DNA of 64,000 bases from Zobellia barbeyronii. GTDB taxonomy: Bacteria > Bacteroidota > Bacteroidia > Flavobacteriales > Flavobacteriaceae. Positions 27,209-37,249 of the stretch are shown piece by piece. Made by a program: the position numbers and the translations under genes. Every line of letters begins with the position of its first letter. Position 1 is the first letter of the stretch. The notes under the pieces are model-generated. The model searched no databases and was not told the DNA's origin. It saw nothing but the letters and a program-made list of their open reading frames with translations. The stretch lies in assembly GCF_018603515.1 (NCBI RefSeq), contig NZ_JACATN010000004.1, positions 620,001 through 684,000 of the forward strand, written 5' to 3'.

Positions 27209-27317
27209 TTCTAAAGCAGGTTCCCAATTTACAGAGAGAGACAACACATAAACAGACACATACACAGCTTTACTGCATTTAGGTTTTATTTGATATCAGA
27301 TATAATTCACAACCTTT

Positions 27318-28904
27318 ATGATTCTGTCGGTTAAAAATTTTGGTCTCCCGTTATTATGTATTTGCTCTCTTATATTCTCCTCCTGTGGAGATAGCTCTAA
27401 AAAAGCGAAAACAGAAACAGTTGACAGCCGCCCAAATATCCTATGGATTACCATCGAAGACTGGAGTCCAGATTTATCCTGCTACGGCACAAAAGGTATC
27501 TCCACCCCACATGTAGACCAATTGGCTTCAGAGGGTATTCGTTATAACAAAGCTTTTACAACTTCACCCGTTTGTTCAACCTCTCGTTCTGCAATGATGA
27601 CAGGTTTCCATCAAAACTACATTGGAGCAAACCAGCATCGTGAGCACAACAAACAGGCATTACCCTATGGCATAAAACCCATTCCAAAATTATTTGAAGA
27701 AGCTGGGTATTTTACCACTTTGATGAGCTGGAAGACCGATATGAATTTTTTTCCCGACACCAAAGAAGAACTTTTTATGAACACCAATGACTGGGCAGAC
27801 CGCGAACCCGGCCAACCTTTCTTTGCCAGGATTACTTTTGGAGGTACCCACCGGTCTTGGAACCGTGACCCAGAAAGGCCTATTGATATAAAAGATGTTG
27901 AACTTCCACCCTACTATGCCGACACTCCTTTTATTCGCCGTGATTGGGCCAACGGCCTTGAACAAATGCAATTGGTGGACCGAGAAGTAGGTGCTTTGTT
28001 AAAACGACTTAAAGATGAAGGTCTTGCCGATAATACTATTGTCTTTTTTATTGGCGACCATGGCCGTTGCCATATTAGAGGTAAACAATTCTTATATGAC
28101 GGTGGCACCAGAATACCCATGATTTTGCGGTGGCCTGAAAAAGTGAAACCCGGTCAAGTAAATGAAGATTTAGTTATGTCTTTGGATATTGATGCCACTA
28201 TACTTTCCGCAGCCAACATCATCCCTCCAGTACCTTTACATGGAAAAAATCTTTTAGGTGATGAGATAAAAAATAGGAAATACACTTTTGCAGCTCGTGA
28301 TAAGATGGACGAAACCCATGATGCCATGCGTTCCATACGTTCAAAAGATTACAAACTCATTCTAAACTTAATGCCCGAAAGGCCGTATTTACAATACAAC
28401 CAATACAAGGAAAACGCCTATCCCGTACTAACCGAAATGAGTATCATGTACCTCAAAGGAGAACTTACTGCCGAGCAAGCTGCCTTCTTTGCCCCAATAA
28501 AACCCAAAATTGAGCTATATGACCTACAAAAAGACACATTTGAGGTAGACAATGTAGCCGATAACCCCGAATATAGCTCTGTGAAAAAAGAGCTGCTGGC
28601 CGAACTTCAAAACTGGCGCACCAATGTCATCAAAGACCAAGGTGTAAGTGAAGAGTTTAGAGCAATTGGCGTTTTTCCAGATAAAAACCCTTTTTCAACG
28701 GTCGATGAATGGGTAGCCAAAAATCAAAAAAATTACGATTTTAACCGTACAGGCTGGCCTTCATGGTATCCTACAAAAACACTTCAAGAATGGCAAAAGG
28801 CCCAAAAAAAATGGGAACCTTACGTTATGAGAGGAGCTTCAGAAGATATACCTCGTCCTGAAATTGGCATTATCAAAAAGAAGAAAAAAGCAAAGAAGAA
28901 TTAA
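27318..28904 (+). CDS. S1 sulfatase-like lipoprotein with atypical CSTSR active site
   Basis: 528 residues. Lipobox FSSC (Cys23). The family fold is clear (RPNILWITIEDWSPD, TPHVDQLASEG, GDHGRCHIRGK, DGGTRIP), close to N-sulfoglucosamine-sulfohydrolase-like sequences and to the enzyme at 56,471. Several key positions differ from the norm. The formylglycine motif reads Cys86-S-T-S-R, with Thr where Pro or Ala is expected. The first metal pair is ED (47-48), and the GKWH lysine region reads SWKTDM. The C-terminus ends in a Lys-rich tail (KKKKKAKKN). It may be a divergent active sulfatase or one with poor maturation. Confidence 0.88.
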   Translation: MILSVKNFGLPLLCICSLIFSSCGDSSKKAKTETVDSRPNILWITIEDWSPDLSCYGTKGISTPHVDQLASEGIRYNKAFTTSPVCSTSRSAMMTGFHQNYIGANQHREHNKQALPYGIKPIPKLFEEAGYFTTLMSWKTDMNFFPDTKEELFMNTNDWADREPGQPFFARITFGGTHRSWNRDPERPIDIKDVELPPYYADTPFIRRDWANGLEQMQLVDREVGALLKRLKDEGLADNTIVFFIGDHGRCHIRGKQFLYDGGTRIPMILRWPEKVKPGQVNEDLVMSLDIDATILSAANIIPPVPLHGKNLLGDEIKNRKYTFAARDKMDETHDAMRSIRSKDYKLILNLMPERPYLQYNQYKENAYPVLTEMSIMYLKGELTAEQAAFFAPIKPKIELYDLQKDTFEVDNVADNPEYSSVKKELLAELQNWRTNVIKDQGVSEEFRAIGVFPDKNPFSTVDEWVAKNQKNYDFNRTGWPSWYPTKTLQEWQKAQKKWEPYVMRGASEDIPRPEIGIIKKKKKAKKN

Positions 28905-28950
28905 ATTCAAATAAGGAAAACAATCCAAACCTATTTTCAAAATATAAAAA

Positions 28951-30663
28951 ATGAGCAAATTTTATTTTAACGAAGAGCAAAGTTCCTATGATGCCATTGT
29001 CGTAGGTACTGGTGTCAGCGGAGGCTGGGCTGCCAAAGAACTGTGCGAAAATGGATTAAAAACCTTGATGCTAGAACGTGGCAGAATGGTGGAGCACATT
29101 AAAGACTATACTACAGCCCATATGGACGATTGGGACTTTGAACACGGCCTTGAACTGTCTATTGAAGAGAAAGCAAAAAGACCCAAACAAAGTAGAACAA
29201 ACAAAGGAAAAAGTGCGGATTCTTATAAGTGGTTCGTGAATGACCTAGAACACCCGTATAATGAGACCAAGCCCTTTAACTGGATGCGAGGTTACCATGT
29301 TGGCGGGCGTTCCATAACTTGGGGCCGTCATAGTTACCGTTGGAGTGAAATTGACTTTGAAGCCAATAAAAATGATGGTCACGGTGTTGATTGGCCCGTT
29401 CGCTACAAGGACATTGCTCCTTGGTATGATAAGGTAGAAAGTTATATTGGAGTTTCCGGTGAAAAAATGGGACTGAGCCAATTACCAGATGGACAGTTTT
29501 TACCCATGATGGATTTGAACTGTGTAGAACAACATTTTAGAGATCAGGTTTACGAAAATTTAGATGGCAGAGTAGTTACTTCAGGCCGAATTGCTCACAT
29601 AACGGGTGACAAAGAGTTTGAAGGACGTACCAAATGTCAGTTTAGGAATAGGTGTTCCAGAGGATGTCCTTTTGGTGGTTACTTCAGTAGTAATTCATCT
29701 ACACTTCCTGCCGCAGAACGCACAGGTAATCTTACCCTAAGACCAGATTCTATTGTAACCGAGGTCATTTATGACCCTGATACCAAAAAAGCAACTGGTG
29801 TTAAGGTTATTGACCATTTAACAAAAGAAGAGTTTGTATTTAAGGCGAAGGTCATTTTCTTATGTGCATCCGCAATTGCATCGGCTTCTATTCTTATGCA
29901 ATCCAAATCTGAACGTTTTCCGAACGGAATGGGTAATGATTCTGACCAACTGGGGAGAAACATTATGGACCATCATTTAGGCGCAGGAGCCAACGGAAAA
30001 TTTGATGGTTTTGATGATAAATATTATAAAGGTAGAAGACCAGGTGGCGTGTATATTCCACGTTTTAAGAATATCGACATCAAATCAAAAAGTAAAGACT
30101 ATTTACGAGGATTTGGATACCAAGGAGGCGCAAGTCGAAAAAATTGGAAAGATTCTGTTGCAGAACTTGCCATGGGAGCCGAGCTTAAAGAGGCTATTCT
30201 AAAACCTGGTGGCTGGACGATGGGCGTAGGTGGTTTTGGAGAAATCCTACCGTACCAAGACAATCGTATGACGCTAGACTATGATAATTTAGATGGCTGG
30301 GGATTACCCACCGTAACTTTTGATGCCGAAATACGTGACAACGAGTTTAAAATGCGTGAAGACATTGTAGTTCAAGCAGCAGAAATGTTGAAAAAAGCAG
30401 GAGCAAGAGATATCAAAACCAACAACAGCTCTTACAACATTGGTCATGGTATTCACGAAATGGGAACTGCTCGTATGGGTAGAGACCCAAAAACTTCGGT
30501 CTTGAACGGTCATAATCAAGTACATGAAGTACCTAATGTTTATGTTACCGATGGTGCCTTTATGGCTTCATCAAGTTGTGTAAATCCATCATTGACTTAC
30601 ATGGCATTTTCGGCAAGAGCCGCCAATCACGCAGTAGAAGAACTTAAAAAAGGAAATATATAA
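28951..30663 (+). CDS. GMC-family oxidoreductase, sugar/glycoside dehydrogenase large subunit
   Basis: 570 residues. FAD-binding GTGVSG at 19-24 within AIVVGTGVSGGWAAKEL and the GMC motif GGRSITWGRHSYRW. A Cys cluster Cys229-x5-Cys235-x3-Cys239 resembles the Fe-S ligands of FAD-dependent glucose or glycoside dehydrogenases. The C-terminal catalytic pair is His502 (GHGIHEMGTARMG) and Asn545 (VNPSLTYMA). It has no signal peptide. Two bases separate it from the small-subunit gene, which has a Tat-like signal, so export as a complex is likely. Related enzymes oxidise C3 of glycosides or C2 of gluconate. Confidence 0.9.
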   Translation: MSKFYFNEEQSSYDAIVVGTGVSGGWAAKELCENGLKTLMLERGRMVEHIKDYTTAHMDDWDFEHGLELSIEEKAKRPKQSRTNKGKSADSYKWFVNDLEHPYNETKPFNWMRGYHVGGRSITWGRHSYRWSEIDFEANKNDGHGVDWPVRYKDIAPWYDKVESYIGVSGEKMGLSQLPDGQFLPMMDLNCVEQHFRDQVYENLDGRVVTSGRIAHITGDKEFEGRTKCQFRNRCSRGCPFGGYFSSNSSTLPAAERTGNLTLRPDSIVTEVIYDPDTKKATGVKVIDHLTKEEFVFKAKVIFLCASAIASASILMQSKSERFPNGMGNDSDQLGRNIMDHHLGAGANGKFDGFDDKYYKGRRPGGVYIPRFKNIDIKSKSKDYLRGFGYQGGASRKNWKDSVAELAMGAELKEAILKPGGWTMGVGGFGEILPYQDNRMTLDYDNLDGWGLPTVTFDAEIRDNEFKMREDIVVQAAEMLKKAGARDIKTNNSSYNIGHGIHEMGTARMGRDPKTSVLNGHNQVHEVPNVYVTDGAFMASSSCVNPSLTYMAFSARAANHAVEELKKGNI

Positions 30664-30665
30664 TC

Positions 30666-31229
30666 ATGGATAGAAGAAAAGCATTGATGCAAATAGGAAT
30701 GTCAATGGGTTACGTAGTAGCCGCACCGACATTCATGAGCGTTTTACAAAGTTGTAATGACACCAAAGCTGCAGCGTGGACACCACAGTTTCTTGACAAA
30801 AACCAAGGTACGGTTCTCATAGGCGTAATAGACAGCCTACTCCCTAAAACTGATACGTTATCAGCATCGGAAGTTAATGTTCACGTTTTTCTGGACAGTT
30901 TTGCGAACGAGGTGATGCCTCCCAATCAGCAAGATCAGTTCAAAGCTACGCTTGACCAGTTGGCCGTAAACGCACTAGAAAGTTCAAAAAAAGAAAACAT
31001 AAGTGACCTGACCGCAAAAGACATTGCTCCTGAAATGCTGAAGGCCTTAACCGATAAAAAGGCAAAAGGAGTTCCTTTTGCTAAAAAAATTCGCGACCTG
31101 ACCATTTGGGGCTATAAATGCACAGAATATGTTGGCGAAAAAGTGCTTGCTTATGATTCTATTCCTGGACAATGGATTGCCTGTGGTGATTTAGATGAAT
31201 TAACAGGAGGAAAAGCTTGGTCCATCTAA
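30666..31229 (+). CDS. Gluconate 2-dehydrogenase subunit 3 family protein
   Basis: 187 residues. A short twin-arginine-type signal (MDRRKALMQIGMSMG) ends at a possible lipobox (VLQSC, Cys30). The rest matches the small subunit that accompanies GMC dehydrogenases (SLLPKTDTLSASEV, IRDLTIWGYKCTEYVG near the end). In known complexes this subunit brings the FAD subunit through the Tat system and holds it at the membrane, with a cytochrome c as acceptor. No cytochrome gene is adjacent here. Confidence 0.85.
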   Translation: MDRRKALMQIGMSMGYVVAAPTFMSVLQSCNDTKAAAWTPQFLDKNQGTVLIGVIDSLLPKTDTLSASEVNVHVFLDSFANEVMPPNQQDQFKATLDQLAVNALESSKKENISDLTAKDIAPEMLKALTDKKAKGVPFAKKIRDLTIWGYKCTEYVGEKVLAYDSIPGQWIACGDLDELTGGKAWSI

Positions 31230-31278
31230 ATAGGAATCCAACCAACAAAACCATTTTACCTAACACAAAGTACGTGCA

Positions 31279-32199
31279 ATGAAGAGACGCAATTTTATAC
31301 AAAAAACAGCTTTATCTACAGGAGCAATTTCAATGGGTTCGGGGCTATCGTATGCCTCGCCCTTCGCCTCACCAAAAGAGCCTTATAAATTCAACTTAAA
31401 ATATGCTCCACATTTGGGCATGTTCGAAAGCCATGCGGGCAAAGACCCTATTGACCAACTCAATTTTATGGCAGACCAAGGTTTCACTGCTTTTGAGGAT
31501 AATAAAATGCGCACCCGGGATGTAGCCGTACAGGAAAAAATGGCTCAAACCATGGAAAAAAGGGGCATTGAAATGGGTGTGTTCGTTGCCGTATTCTTAA
31601 AAGAAGGTCATGTAGCTTCAGGAGATTCAGAAAACAGAAAAGCCTTTCTAGCGCATTGCAAAGAATCGGTTGAAGTAGCAAAACGGGTAAACGCAAAATG
31701 GATGACCGTTGTACCAGGTAATGTAGCCCCGAAAATAAAAGAAGGCTACCAACGAGCGAATGTTATTGAAACGCTTAAACAGGCTTCGGCTGTTTTTGAA
31801 CCTCACAACCTAACAATGGTGCTTGAGCCCTTAAACTTTTTCAATCATCCAGGAGCTTTCTTAACAGACTCACCACAAGCCTATGAAATCTGTAAAGCGG
31901 TAAATTCTCCTTCTTGTAAAATTCTTTTCGACATATATCATCAACAAATCCAAGAAGGTAATCTCATACCGAACATGGAAGCTTGTTGGGATGAAATCGC
32001 TTATATACAAATTGGTGATAATCCTGGCAGAAATGAACCTACTACAGGAGAAATTAACTTTTGGAATGTACTAAAATTCATTAAAGAAAAAGGCTACAAT
32101 GGTGTTTTAGGTATGGAACACGGCAACTCAAGACCTGACAAAGAAGGGGAGCAAGCAGTCATACAAGCTTATAAAAATATAGATAGTTTTTCTCACTAA
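31279..32199 (+). CDS. Tat-exported sugar phosphate isomerase/epimerase-like TIM barrel protein
   Basis: 306 residues. Tat-type signal (MKRRNFIQKTALSTGAISMGSG) followed by an AP-endonuclease-2/hydroxypyruvate-isomerase-like barrel. Metal-site residues can be placed at the Glu of LEPLN, the Asp and His of FDIYHQQ, a His or Asp around IQIGDNPGR, and the Glu of GMEHG. Export excludes a role on phosphorylated sugars in the cytoplasm. Exported relatives beside GMC or Gfo/Idh enzymes act on 3-keto-glycosides as lyases or isomerases. It follows the GMC pair by 49 bases, so the three are read here as one periplasmic module (inference). Confidence 0.85.
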   Translation: MKRRNFIQKTALSTGAISMGSGLSYASPFASPKEPYKFNLKYAPHLGMFESHAGKDPIDQLNFMADQGFTAFEDNKMRTRDVAVQEKMAQTMEKRGIEMGVFVAVFLKEGHVASGDSENRKAFLAHCKESVEVAKRVNAKWMTVVPGNVAPKIKEGYQRANVIETLKQASAVFEPHNLTMVLEPLNFFNHPGAFLTDSPQAYEICKAVNSPSCKILFDIYHQQIQEGNLIPNMEACWDEIAYIQIGDNPGRNEPTTGEINFWNVLKFIKEKGYNGVLGMEHGNSRPDKEGEQAVIQAYKNIDSFSH

Positions 32200-32505
32200 A
32201 CTTCACCCTATCTAACAATAACAGAACTAGACTAAATTTTATATCTAGAACACTCTTAATTGTGCTACTGGACGGAGAAATACACCCTATTTACTGAGGG
32301 AGACATCATAGCTAAAACCATAGCTCAGTTTTGAAAAACCTAGTCATTTAAATAGACAGATAAATGGATAACACCTAACAAAAGGCAGACCTAACATCTA
32401 TTTTTATTTGATCATTTGTTTCCTTATTGAAACCATTTGTTATACTTTAACCCTAACTCTAAAGCTACATTAGCTTTTCTTAACTTAAAACTCTCAAATG
32501 ACCTT
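32200..32505. other. Intergenic region before the first susC
   Basis: 306 bases with no supported gene. It is AT-rich and should contain the susC promoter. A 7-bp direct repeat CATAGCT occurs at 32307-32313 and 32319-32325 (12-bp period); its meaning is unclear. No convincing terminator follows the isomerase-like gene. Confidence 0.4.
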
Positions 32506-35500
32506 ATGAAACACAAAAAACAATCCACCAAAAAACCTTTTTTGCTGCGGCTGGGACTCTCCTTTTTAGGGCTTCTACTAGCTACAGTTCAATTACACGC
32601 TCAAGATGGTACAATTAACGGTACCGTTTCAGATGACGCAGGAATGCCCTTACCAGGTGCGAACGTTCTAGTTAAAGGAACAACCACTGGTACACAAACA
32701 GATTTTGATGGGAATTATTCTATTTCCGCTACTAGCGATGCCACTTTGGTTTTCAGCTATATTGGTTTTTCTACTCAAGAAGTTCCTGTAAACGGACAAT
32801 CTACAATTACAGTTTCCCTTGCCGAAGACGCAAGTAAACTGGAAGAAGTGGTTGTAGTAGGTTACGGCCAACAAAAAAGAGTGAACTTAACCGGCTCAGT
32901 AACCGCCGTAGATGAAGAGGCTCTGGAAGACAGAAACGTTCAAAATGCGTTCCAAGCATTACAAGGACAGGCTGCCGGTCTACAAATTTCACAGAACAGT
33001 GGTGCTCCAGGTAATGAAGGCTTGAACATTAAGATTCGTGGTCTTAACTCTTTTGGAAGTAACAACTCTCCTTTAGTATTAATTGATGGTGTAGAAGGTA
33101 ACCTACAGGATTTAGATCCTTCGGTAATTGGTTCCATTTCTGTATTAAAAGATGCTTCTTCTGCAGCCATTTATGGTTCTAGAGCAGCAAATGGTGTAAT
33201 ATTAGTTACTACCAAAACTGGTGGCAATAACAGTTTTAAAATTGAATATAACGGTAGTGTATCAACAGAAACCTTTACTAAGGTTCCTCAAATGATATCA
33301 AATTCTGCAGATTATATGACGCTGATGAATCAAGCGTTGATAAATACACCTGGTGCTTCTGCAAATCCATATCCGCAAAATTTGATAGATGCTTATAGAA
33401 ACAATCAAGGCAATCCTGCATTTCCTAATACCAATTGGTTTGACGAAGCTTCTAGAACACCAATTGTACAACGCCATGTTGTAACGGCTAGTGGGGCTAT
33501 TGATGGTACCAGCTATAACATTTCTGTGGGTAACTGGGATCAGCCTGGAATCATTCGTTCTTCCGGATTTAAGAAGAATAACTTCTTTATGAGTGTAAAA
33601 TCAGATATAGGCGAGAAACTTACCGTAGGTGGTACCGTATCTGGTGTTGCCTCTAAAACTAGTGGCCCTCAACAAGCTGGTACAGAATCTGGTTTATTCA
33701 ATTTATTTAGAGTTAGGCCAACTTGGGGTGTATATACCTTAGATGGCACAGGACATTATTCCGGCAAAGCTTTCTCTGGTACGGACACAGAGTTCCCAGG
33801 TTTTGATGAAGGTTTTACCAGAAACAACCCTATTGCAGAACTGGAGGTTCAGGACGGTGAAGTTTTAAACCAATATAACTTTAACGGGAACCTATTTTTT
33901 GACGTTAAGCTTTCAGATGATTTAGTTTGGAGTACAAAGGGTGCTTATAAGTTTGACTATGACTACTACAAAAACCAACGTATTCAATATGATGAGTACA
34001 ACTATAGAACAGGCGAATACCTTAGAACTACTCGTGACCAATCTCAATTAACCGTTGATAATACTTGGAGCAAGCAAACTACGTTGTTCTCCACACTTAC
34101 GTATTCAAAATTGATTGGCGACCATGACTTTAAAGTTTTAGGTGGGTATAGTCAAGAAGGTTTTGACCGTAATTTCACAAGGTCACAGAGAACAGGTATT
34201 CCAAACAGACAAATCACGGATTTAGAAGGTGTAAATTCTGAAAACCAGTTTACTACAGGCTTTTCTGAAAGCTGGGCTATTCAGAGTTTCTTTGGTAGAG
34301 CCAATTATAACTATAAAGAGAAATACCTTATTGAAGCTAACGTAAGGGGCGATATTAGCTCTCGTTTTGCCAAAGGCAACAGACTGGGTGTTTTCCCATC
34401 AGTATCTGCTGGTTGGAGATTGGACAAAGAAGACCTATTTCAAGATATTGACGCTGTAAGCGAACTAAAACTTAGAGGTTCTTGGGGTCAATTAGGTAAC
34501 CAAAACATTGGTATAGATGTACAGGATGATGAATTAAACTCAGGTATATACCCTTACCAATCTACTTTATCTTTCGATCAATTCGGATATCCTTTTGGAA
34601 GCAGCGTTCTTGCCGGAGTTGGTCTAAGAAGTTTGGTTGATTCAGATATTACTTGGGAAACTACGACAGTAACTGACTTTGGAGTAGATTTCAGCCTATT
34701 CAACAGAAAACTATATGGTTCTGCTGATTACTACGTAAAAGAAACTGTAGATATTTTAAGACAATTACAAGTTGATGAAAGTAGTGGCCTAGATGCTCCT
34801 GTAGTCAACCAAGGTGCCATGACCAACAAAGGTTGGGATATTGTACTAGGCCATGACAATAGTATAAATGATGACTTACGTTACAGTGTAAACGGAAACG
34901 TATCTTGGTTTAAAAACAGCTTAAAAACTTTTGGGGACCAGGAGATACAAGACAGAAACATTAATCAAGAAGGTTATGCCTTTGAAGATTGGTACATGTG
35001 GGAGTCTGATGGGTATTTCCAAGATGAGGCCGAAATAGCAAGTTCAGCTGTGCAGCCTCAACCAGGTAAGGTAGGTTTCATTAAATTGAAAGATCAAAAC
35101 GATGATGGTGTTATTGATGGTGATGATCGTATTCATATAGATGGTAGATACCCTGCTTTTGTATACGGACTTAATCTTTCTGTAAATTACAAAAATCTAG
35201 ACTTTAGAATGTTTTGGGAAGGCGTAGAAGGAACTAAAAACTATATTGCCCGTGACCCGTTTAGACAAGATGGTGGTACAGACAAAGCATGGTTAACCGA
35301 AGCATGGACACCTGAAAACAGAAATTCTAGATTACCAGCCGTTTATTACGAAACTGCTGAAACACGTAGATCTACCGTATACAACAATTCTTTCTGGTTA
35401 TGGGACACGTCATACCTTAGATTAAGAAACGTTACTTTGGGGTATTCACTACCTACAGATGTATTGGACAAAACACCGTTCAACAAGTTAAGGTTCTATT

Positions 35501-35625
35501 TTGCAGCTGAAAATTACCTTACTTTCCAAAAAGACTTCCCTATTGATGTAGATCCAGAGGCTAATGGTGTAGATGCCTACCCATTTAGAAAAACATTAAC
35601 CCTAGGTGTAAACATGACATTTTAG
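32506..35625 (+). CDS. SusC-like TonB-dependent oligosaccharide transporter 1
   Basis: 1039 residues from the ATG at 32506; a longer frame from 32437 would add 23 residues ahead of a normal signal peptide. Signal peptide to about residue 32 (LLLATVQLHAQ), CarboxypepD_reg-like domain (INGTVSDDAGMPLPGANVLVKG), TonB-box region LEEVVVVGYG, plug domain with the SusC signature (IRGLNSFGSNNSPLVLIDGVEG, VLKDASSAAIYGSRAANGVI), then a large barrel ending in GVNMTF. It forms the outer-membrane channel of a SusCD pair; the lid protein gene follows after 21 bases. Confidence 0.96.
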   Translation: MKHKKQSTKKPFLLRLGLSFLGLLLATVQLHAQDGTINGTVSDDAGMPLPGANVLVKGTTTGTQTDFDGNYSISATSDATLVFSYIGFSTQEVPVNGQSTITVSLAEDASKLEEVVVVGYGQQKRVNLTGSVTAVDEEALEDRNVQNAFQALQGQAAGLQISQNSGAPGNEGLNIKIRGLNSFGSNNSPLVLIDGVEGNLQDLDPSVIGSISVLKDASSAAIYGSRAANGVILVTTKTGGNNSFKIEYNGSVSTETFTKVPQMISNSADYMTLMNQALINTPGASANPYPQNLIDAYRNNQGNPAFPNTNWFDEASRTPIVQRHVVTASGAIDGTSYNISVGNWDQPGIIRSSGFKKNNFFMSVKSDIGEKLTVGGTVSGVASKTSGPQQAGTESGLFNLFRVRPTWGVYTLDGTGHYSGKAFSGTDTEFPGFDEGFTRNNPIAELEVQDGEVLNQYNFNGNLFFDVKLSDDLVWSTKGAYKFDYDYYKNQRIQYDEYNYRTGEYLRTTRDQSQLTVDNTWSKQTTLFSTLTYSKLIGDHDFKVLGGYSQEGFDRNFTRSQRTGIPNRQITDLEGVNSENQFTTGFSESWAIQSFFGRANYNYKEKYLIEANVRGDISSRFAKGNRLGVFPSVSAGWRLDKEDLFQDIDAVSELKLRGSWGQLGNQNIGIDVQDDELNSGIYPYQSTLSFDQFGYPFGSSVLAGVGLRSLVDSDITWETTTVTDFGVDFSLFNRKLYGSADYYVKETVDILRQLQVDESSGLDAPVVNQGAMTNKGWDIVLGHDNSINDDLRYSVNGNVSWFKNSLKTFGDQEIQDRNINQEGYAFEDWYMWESDGYFQDEAEIASSAVQPQPGKVGFIKLKDQNDDGVIDGDDRIHIDGRYPAFVYGLNLSVNYKNLDFRMFWEGVEGTKNYIARDPFRQDGGTDKAWLTEAWTPENRNSRLPAVYYETAETRRSTVYNNSFWLWDTSYLRLRNVTLGYSLPTDVLDKTPFNKLRFYFAAENYLTFQKDFPIDVDPEANGVDAYPFRKTLTLGVNMTF

Positions 35626-35646
35626 TCAATCAAAAAATAATATATA

Positions 35647-37185
35647 ATGAAAAAGACAATCATATTACTCGCACTATCCTTTCTGGGGATTACGATAAGT
35701 TCGTGCGAAGACGACTTTTTAGACAAGCAGCCTTCTTCTCAATTACCTTCCGACACTTTTTGGAAGACTGAGCAGGATGCACAACTGGCATTGACCGGTG
35801 TATACAGTAATTTACAACAAAACATGCTGGCTATTCGTGCCGATGGCGGATGGCCTCCAACCATTAAACCAAACTGGGATGCTCTTACAGATGATTGTTA
35901 CCAAACATTCAACTATGGCTTTAGAGAGCTTATTGATGGTACAGCTTCAGCTACCTCTGGTGGAAATAATGGTGCAATTGCTCAACTTTACACCGTATGT
36001 TATAAAGGAATTCAAACTTGTAATTTCTTTTTAGCCAACATAGACCAAGTTGAGAATATCGAAGCAGATAAACTAAATGACTGGAAAGCTCAGGCAAGTA
36101 CTTTACGTGCTTTTTTCTACTACAATCTGGTTACTACTTATGGTGAAGTGCCTCTTAGAATAGAACCAACTACTTTAGAGAATCAGGATTTACCTAAAAA
36201 CCCTGAATCAGAAATTTTTGCTCAAATTGAAAAAGACCTTGTATTTGCAGCTGCAAATTTATCAGAAGCTCCATATAATGATGGTTATGTTGTTAAAGGT
36301 TCCGCAAATGCTTTATTGGCGAGAACGTACTTGTACCAAGGTAAATTTGCCGAAGCAGCAGTAGCGGCAAAAGCCGTAATGGACGGTGGTAGTTTTTCCC
36401 TTTCCACTAATTACGAAGACCTTTTTATTGACGCTGGACAGGCTGATAATCCAGAAATTATATTCTCTACCAAATACTCAAGTGCTCCTGGAGAATTCCA
36501 AGACAGAGGTAGTGAAATCATGATTGGCTTTTGGGGAACTTTAAAACCAACGAAAGATTTTGTAGATTCTTTTGAAGCTACTGATGGTTTACCTATAGAT
36601 GAATCTCCGCTATATGACGCAACCACCCCATTAGAAAATCGTGATCCTAGACTAAGTAAAATAGTACTAGAAGGCGAGTGGAATCCAGAAGTTGAGCAAA
36701 AAACATTGTCTGGTTTTGGGTTGTTAAAATGGATTTCTCCTCAAACTAGAGCTTCATTCGTACAGAACTTTACAGAAGGTACAGATTACATTCATATCCG
36801 TTACGCAGACGTACTTTTAATGTATGCTGAAGGTAAAATAGAATCCGGTAGTATTGACACTTCCGTATTGGATGCCATTAACCAAGTAAGAGCAAGAGCA
36901 TATGGCGTAGCATTAGGCGATACAGGCTCCTATCCTGCAATTACTACTACAGACCCAGGCGAACTTCGCGAAGTTGTTCGTAATGAGCGTAGATATGAAC
37001 TAGGATTTGAAGGTTTACGTTACTTTGACCTTAAACGTTGGGGTATAGCAGAAGAAGTACTTAATGGTTTTTACGATTCTCACGTAGATGCTAACAGGAT
37101 ATTCCTACCTAAGCATTATAAATGGCCATTGCCACAAAGTGCAATAGACAAGAATGAAGCACTAGAGCAAAATCCGGATTATTAA
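35647..37185 (+). CDS. SusD/RagB-like surface glycan-binding lipoprotein 1
   Basis: 512 residues. Lipobox ISSC (Cys20), then EDDFLDKQPSSQLPSDTFWKTEQDA, the standard SusD start. TPR-type helices run through the middle (ANALLARTYLYQGKFAEAA), and the C-terminal signature RNERRYELGFEGLRYFDLKRWG is present. It acts as the lid and binding protein of the SusC upstream. A strong intrinsic terminator follows. Confidence 0.96.
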   Translation: MKKTIILLALSFLGITISSCEDDFLDKQPSSQLPSDTFWKTEQDAQLALTGVYSNLQQNMLAIRADGGWPPTIKPNWDALTDDCYQTFNYGFRELIDGTASATSGGNNGAIAQLYTVCYKGIQTCNFFLANIDQVENIEADKLNDWKAQASTLRAFFYYNLVTTYGEVPLRIEPTTLENQDLPKNPESEIFAQIEKDLVFAAANLSEAPYNDGYVVKGSANALLARTYLYQGKFAEAAVAAKAVMDGGSFSLSTNYEDLFIDAGQADNPEIIFSTKYSSAPGEFQDRGSEIMIGFWGTLKPTKDFVDSFEATDGLPIDESPLYDATTPLENRDPRLSKIVLEGEWNPEVEQKTLSGFGLLKWISPQTRASFVQNFTEGTDYIHIRYADVLLMYAEGKIESGSIDTSVLDAINQVRARAYGVALGDTGSYPAITTTDPGELREVVRNERRYELGFEGLRYFDLKRWGIAEEVLNGFYDSHVDANRIFLPKHYKWPLPQSAIDKNEALEQNPDY

Positions 37186-37249
37186 TCCGCATTAAAAACA
37201 TGAGAACAGTAACATATCTGTTTTTGTTAAAATGTTGAGTTAGTTTTTC

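Noticed and set aside
32307-32325. CATAGCT direct repeat upstream of SusC 1 as an operator
   Set aside because: Seven bases in AT-rich DNA with a 12-bp period can arise by chance, and it is absent before SusC 2.
32437-32505. 23-residue N-terminal extension of SusC 1
   Set aside because: The ATG at 32506 directly precedes a normal signal peptide.
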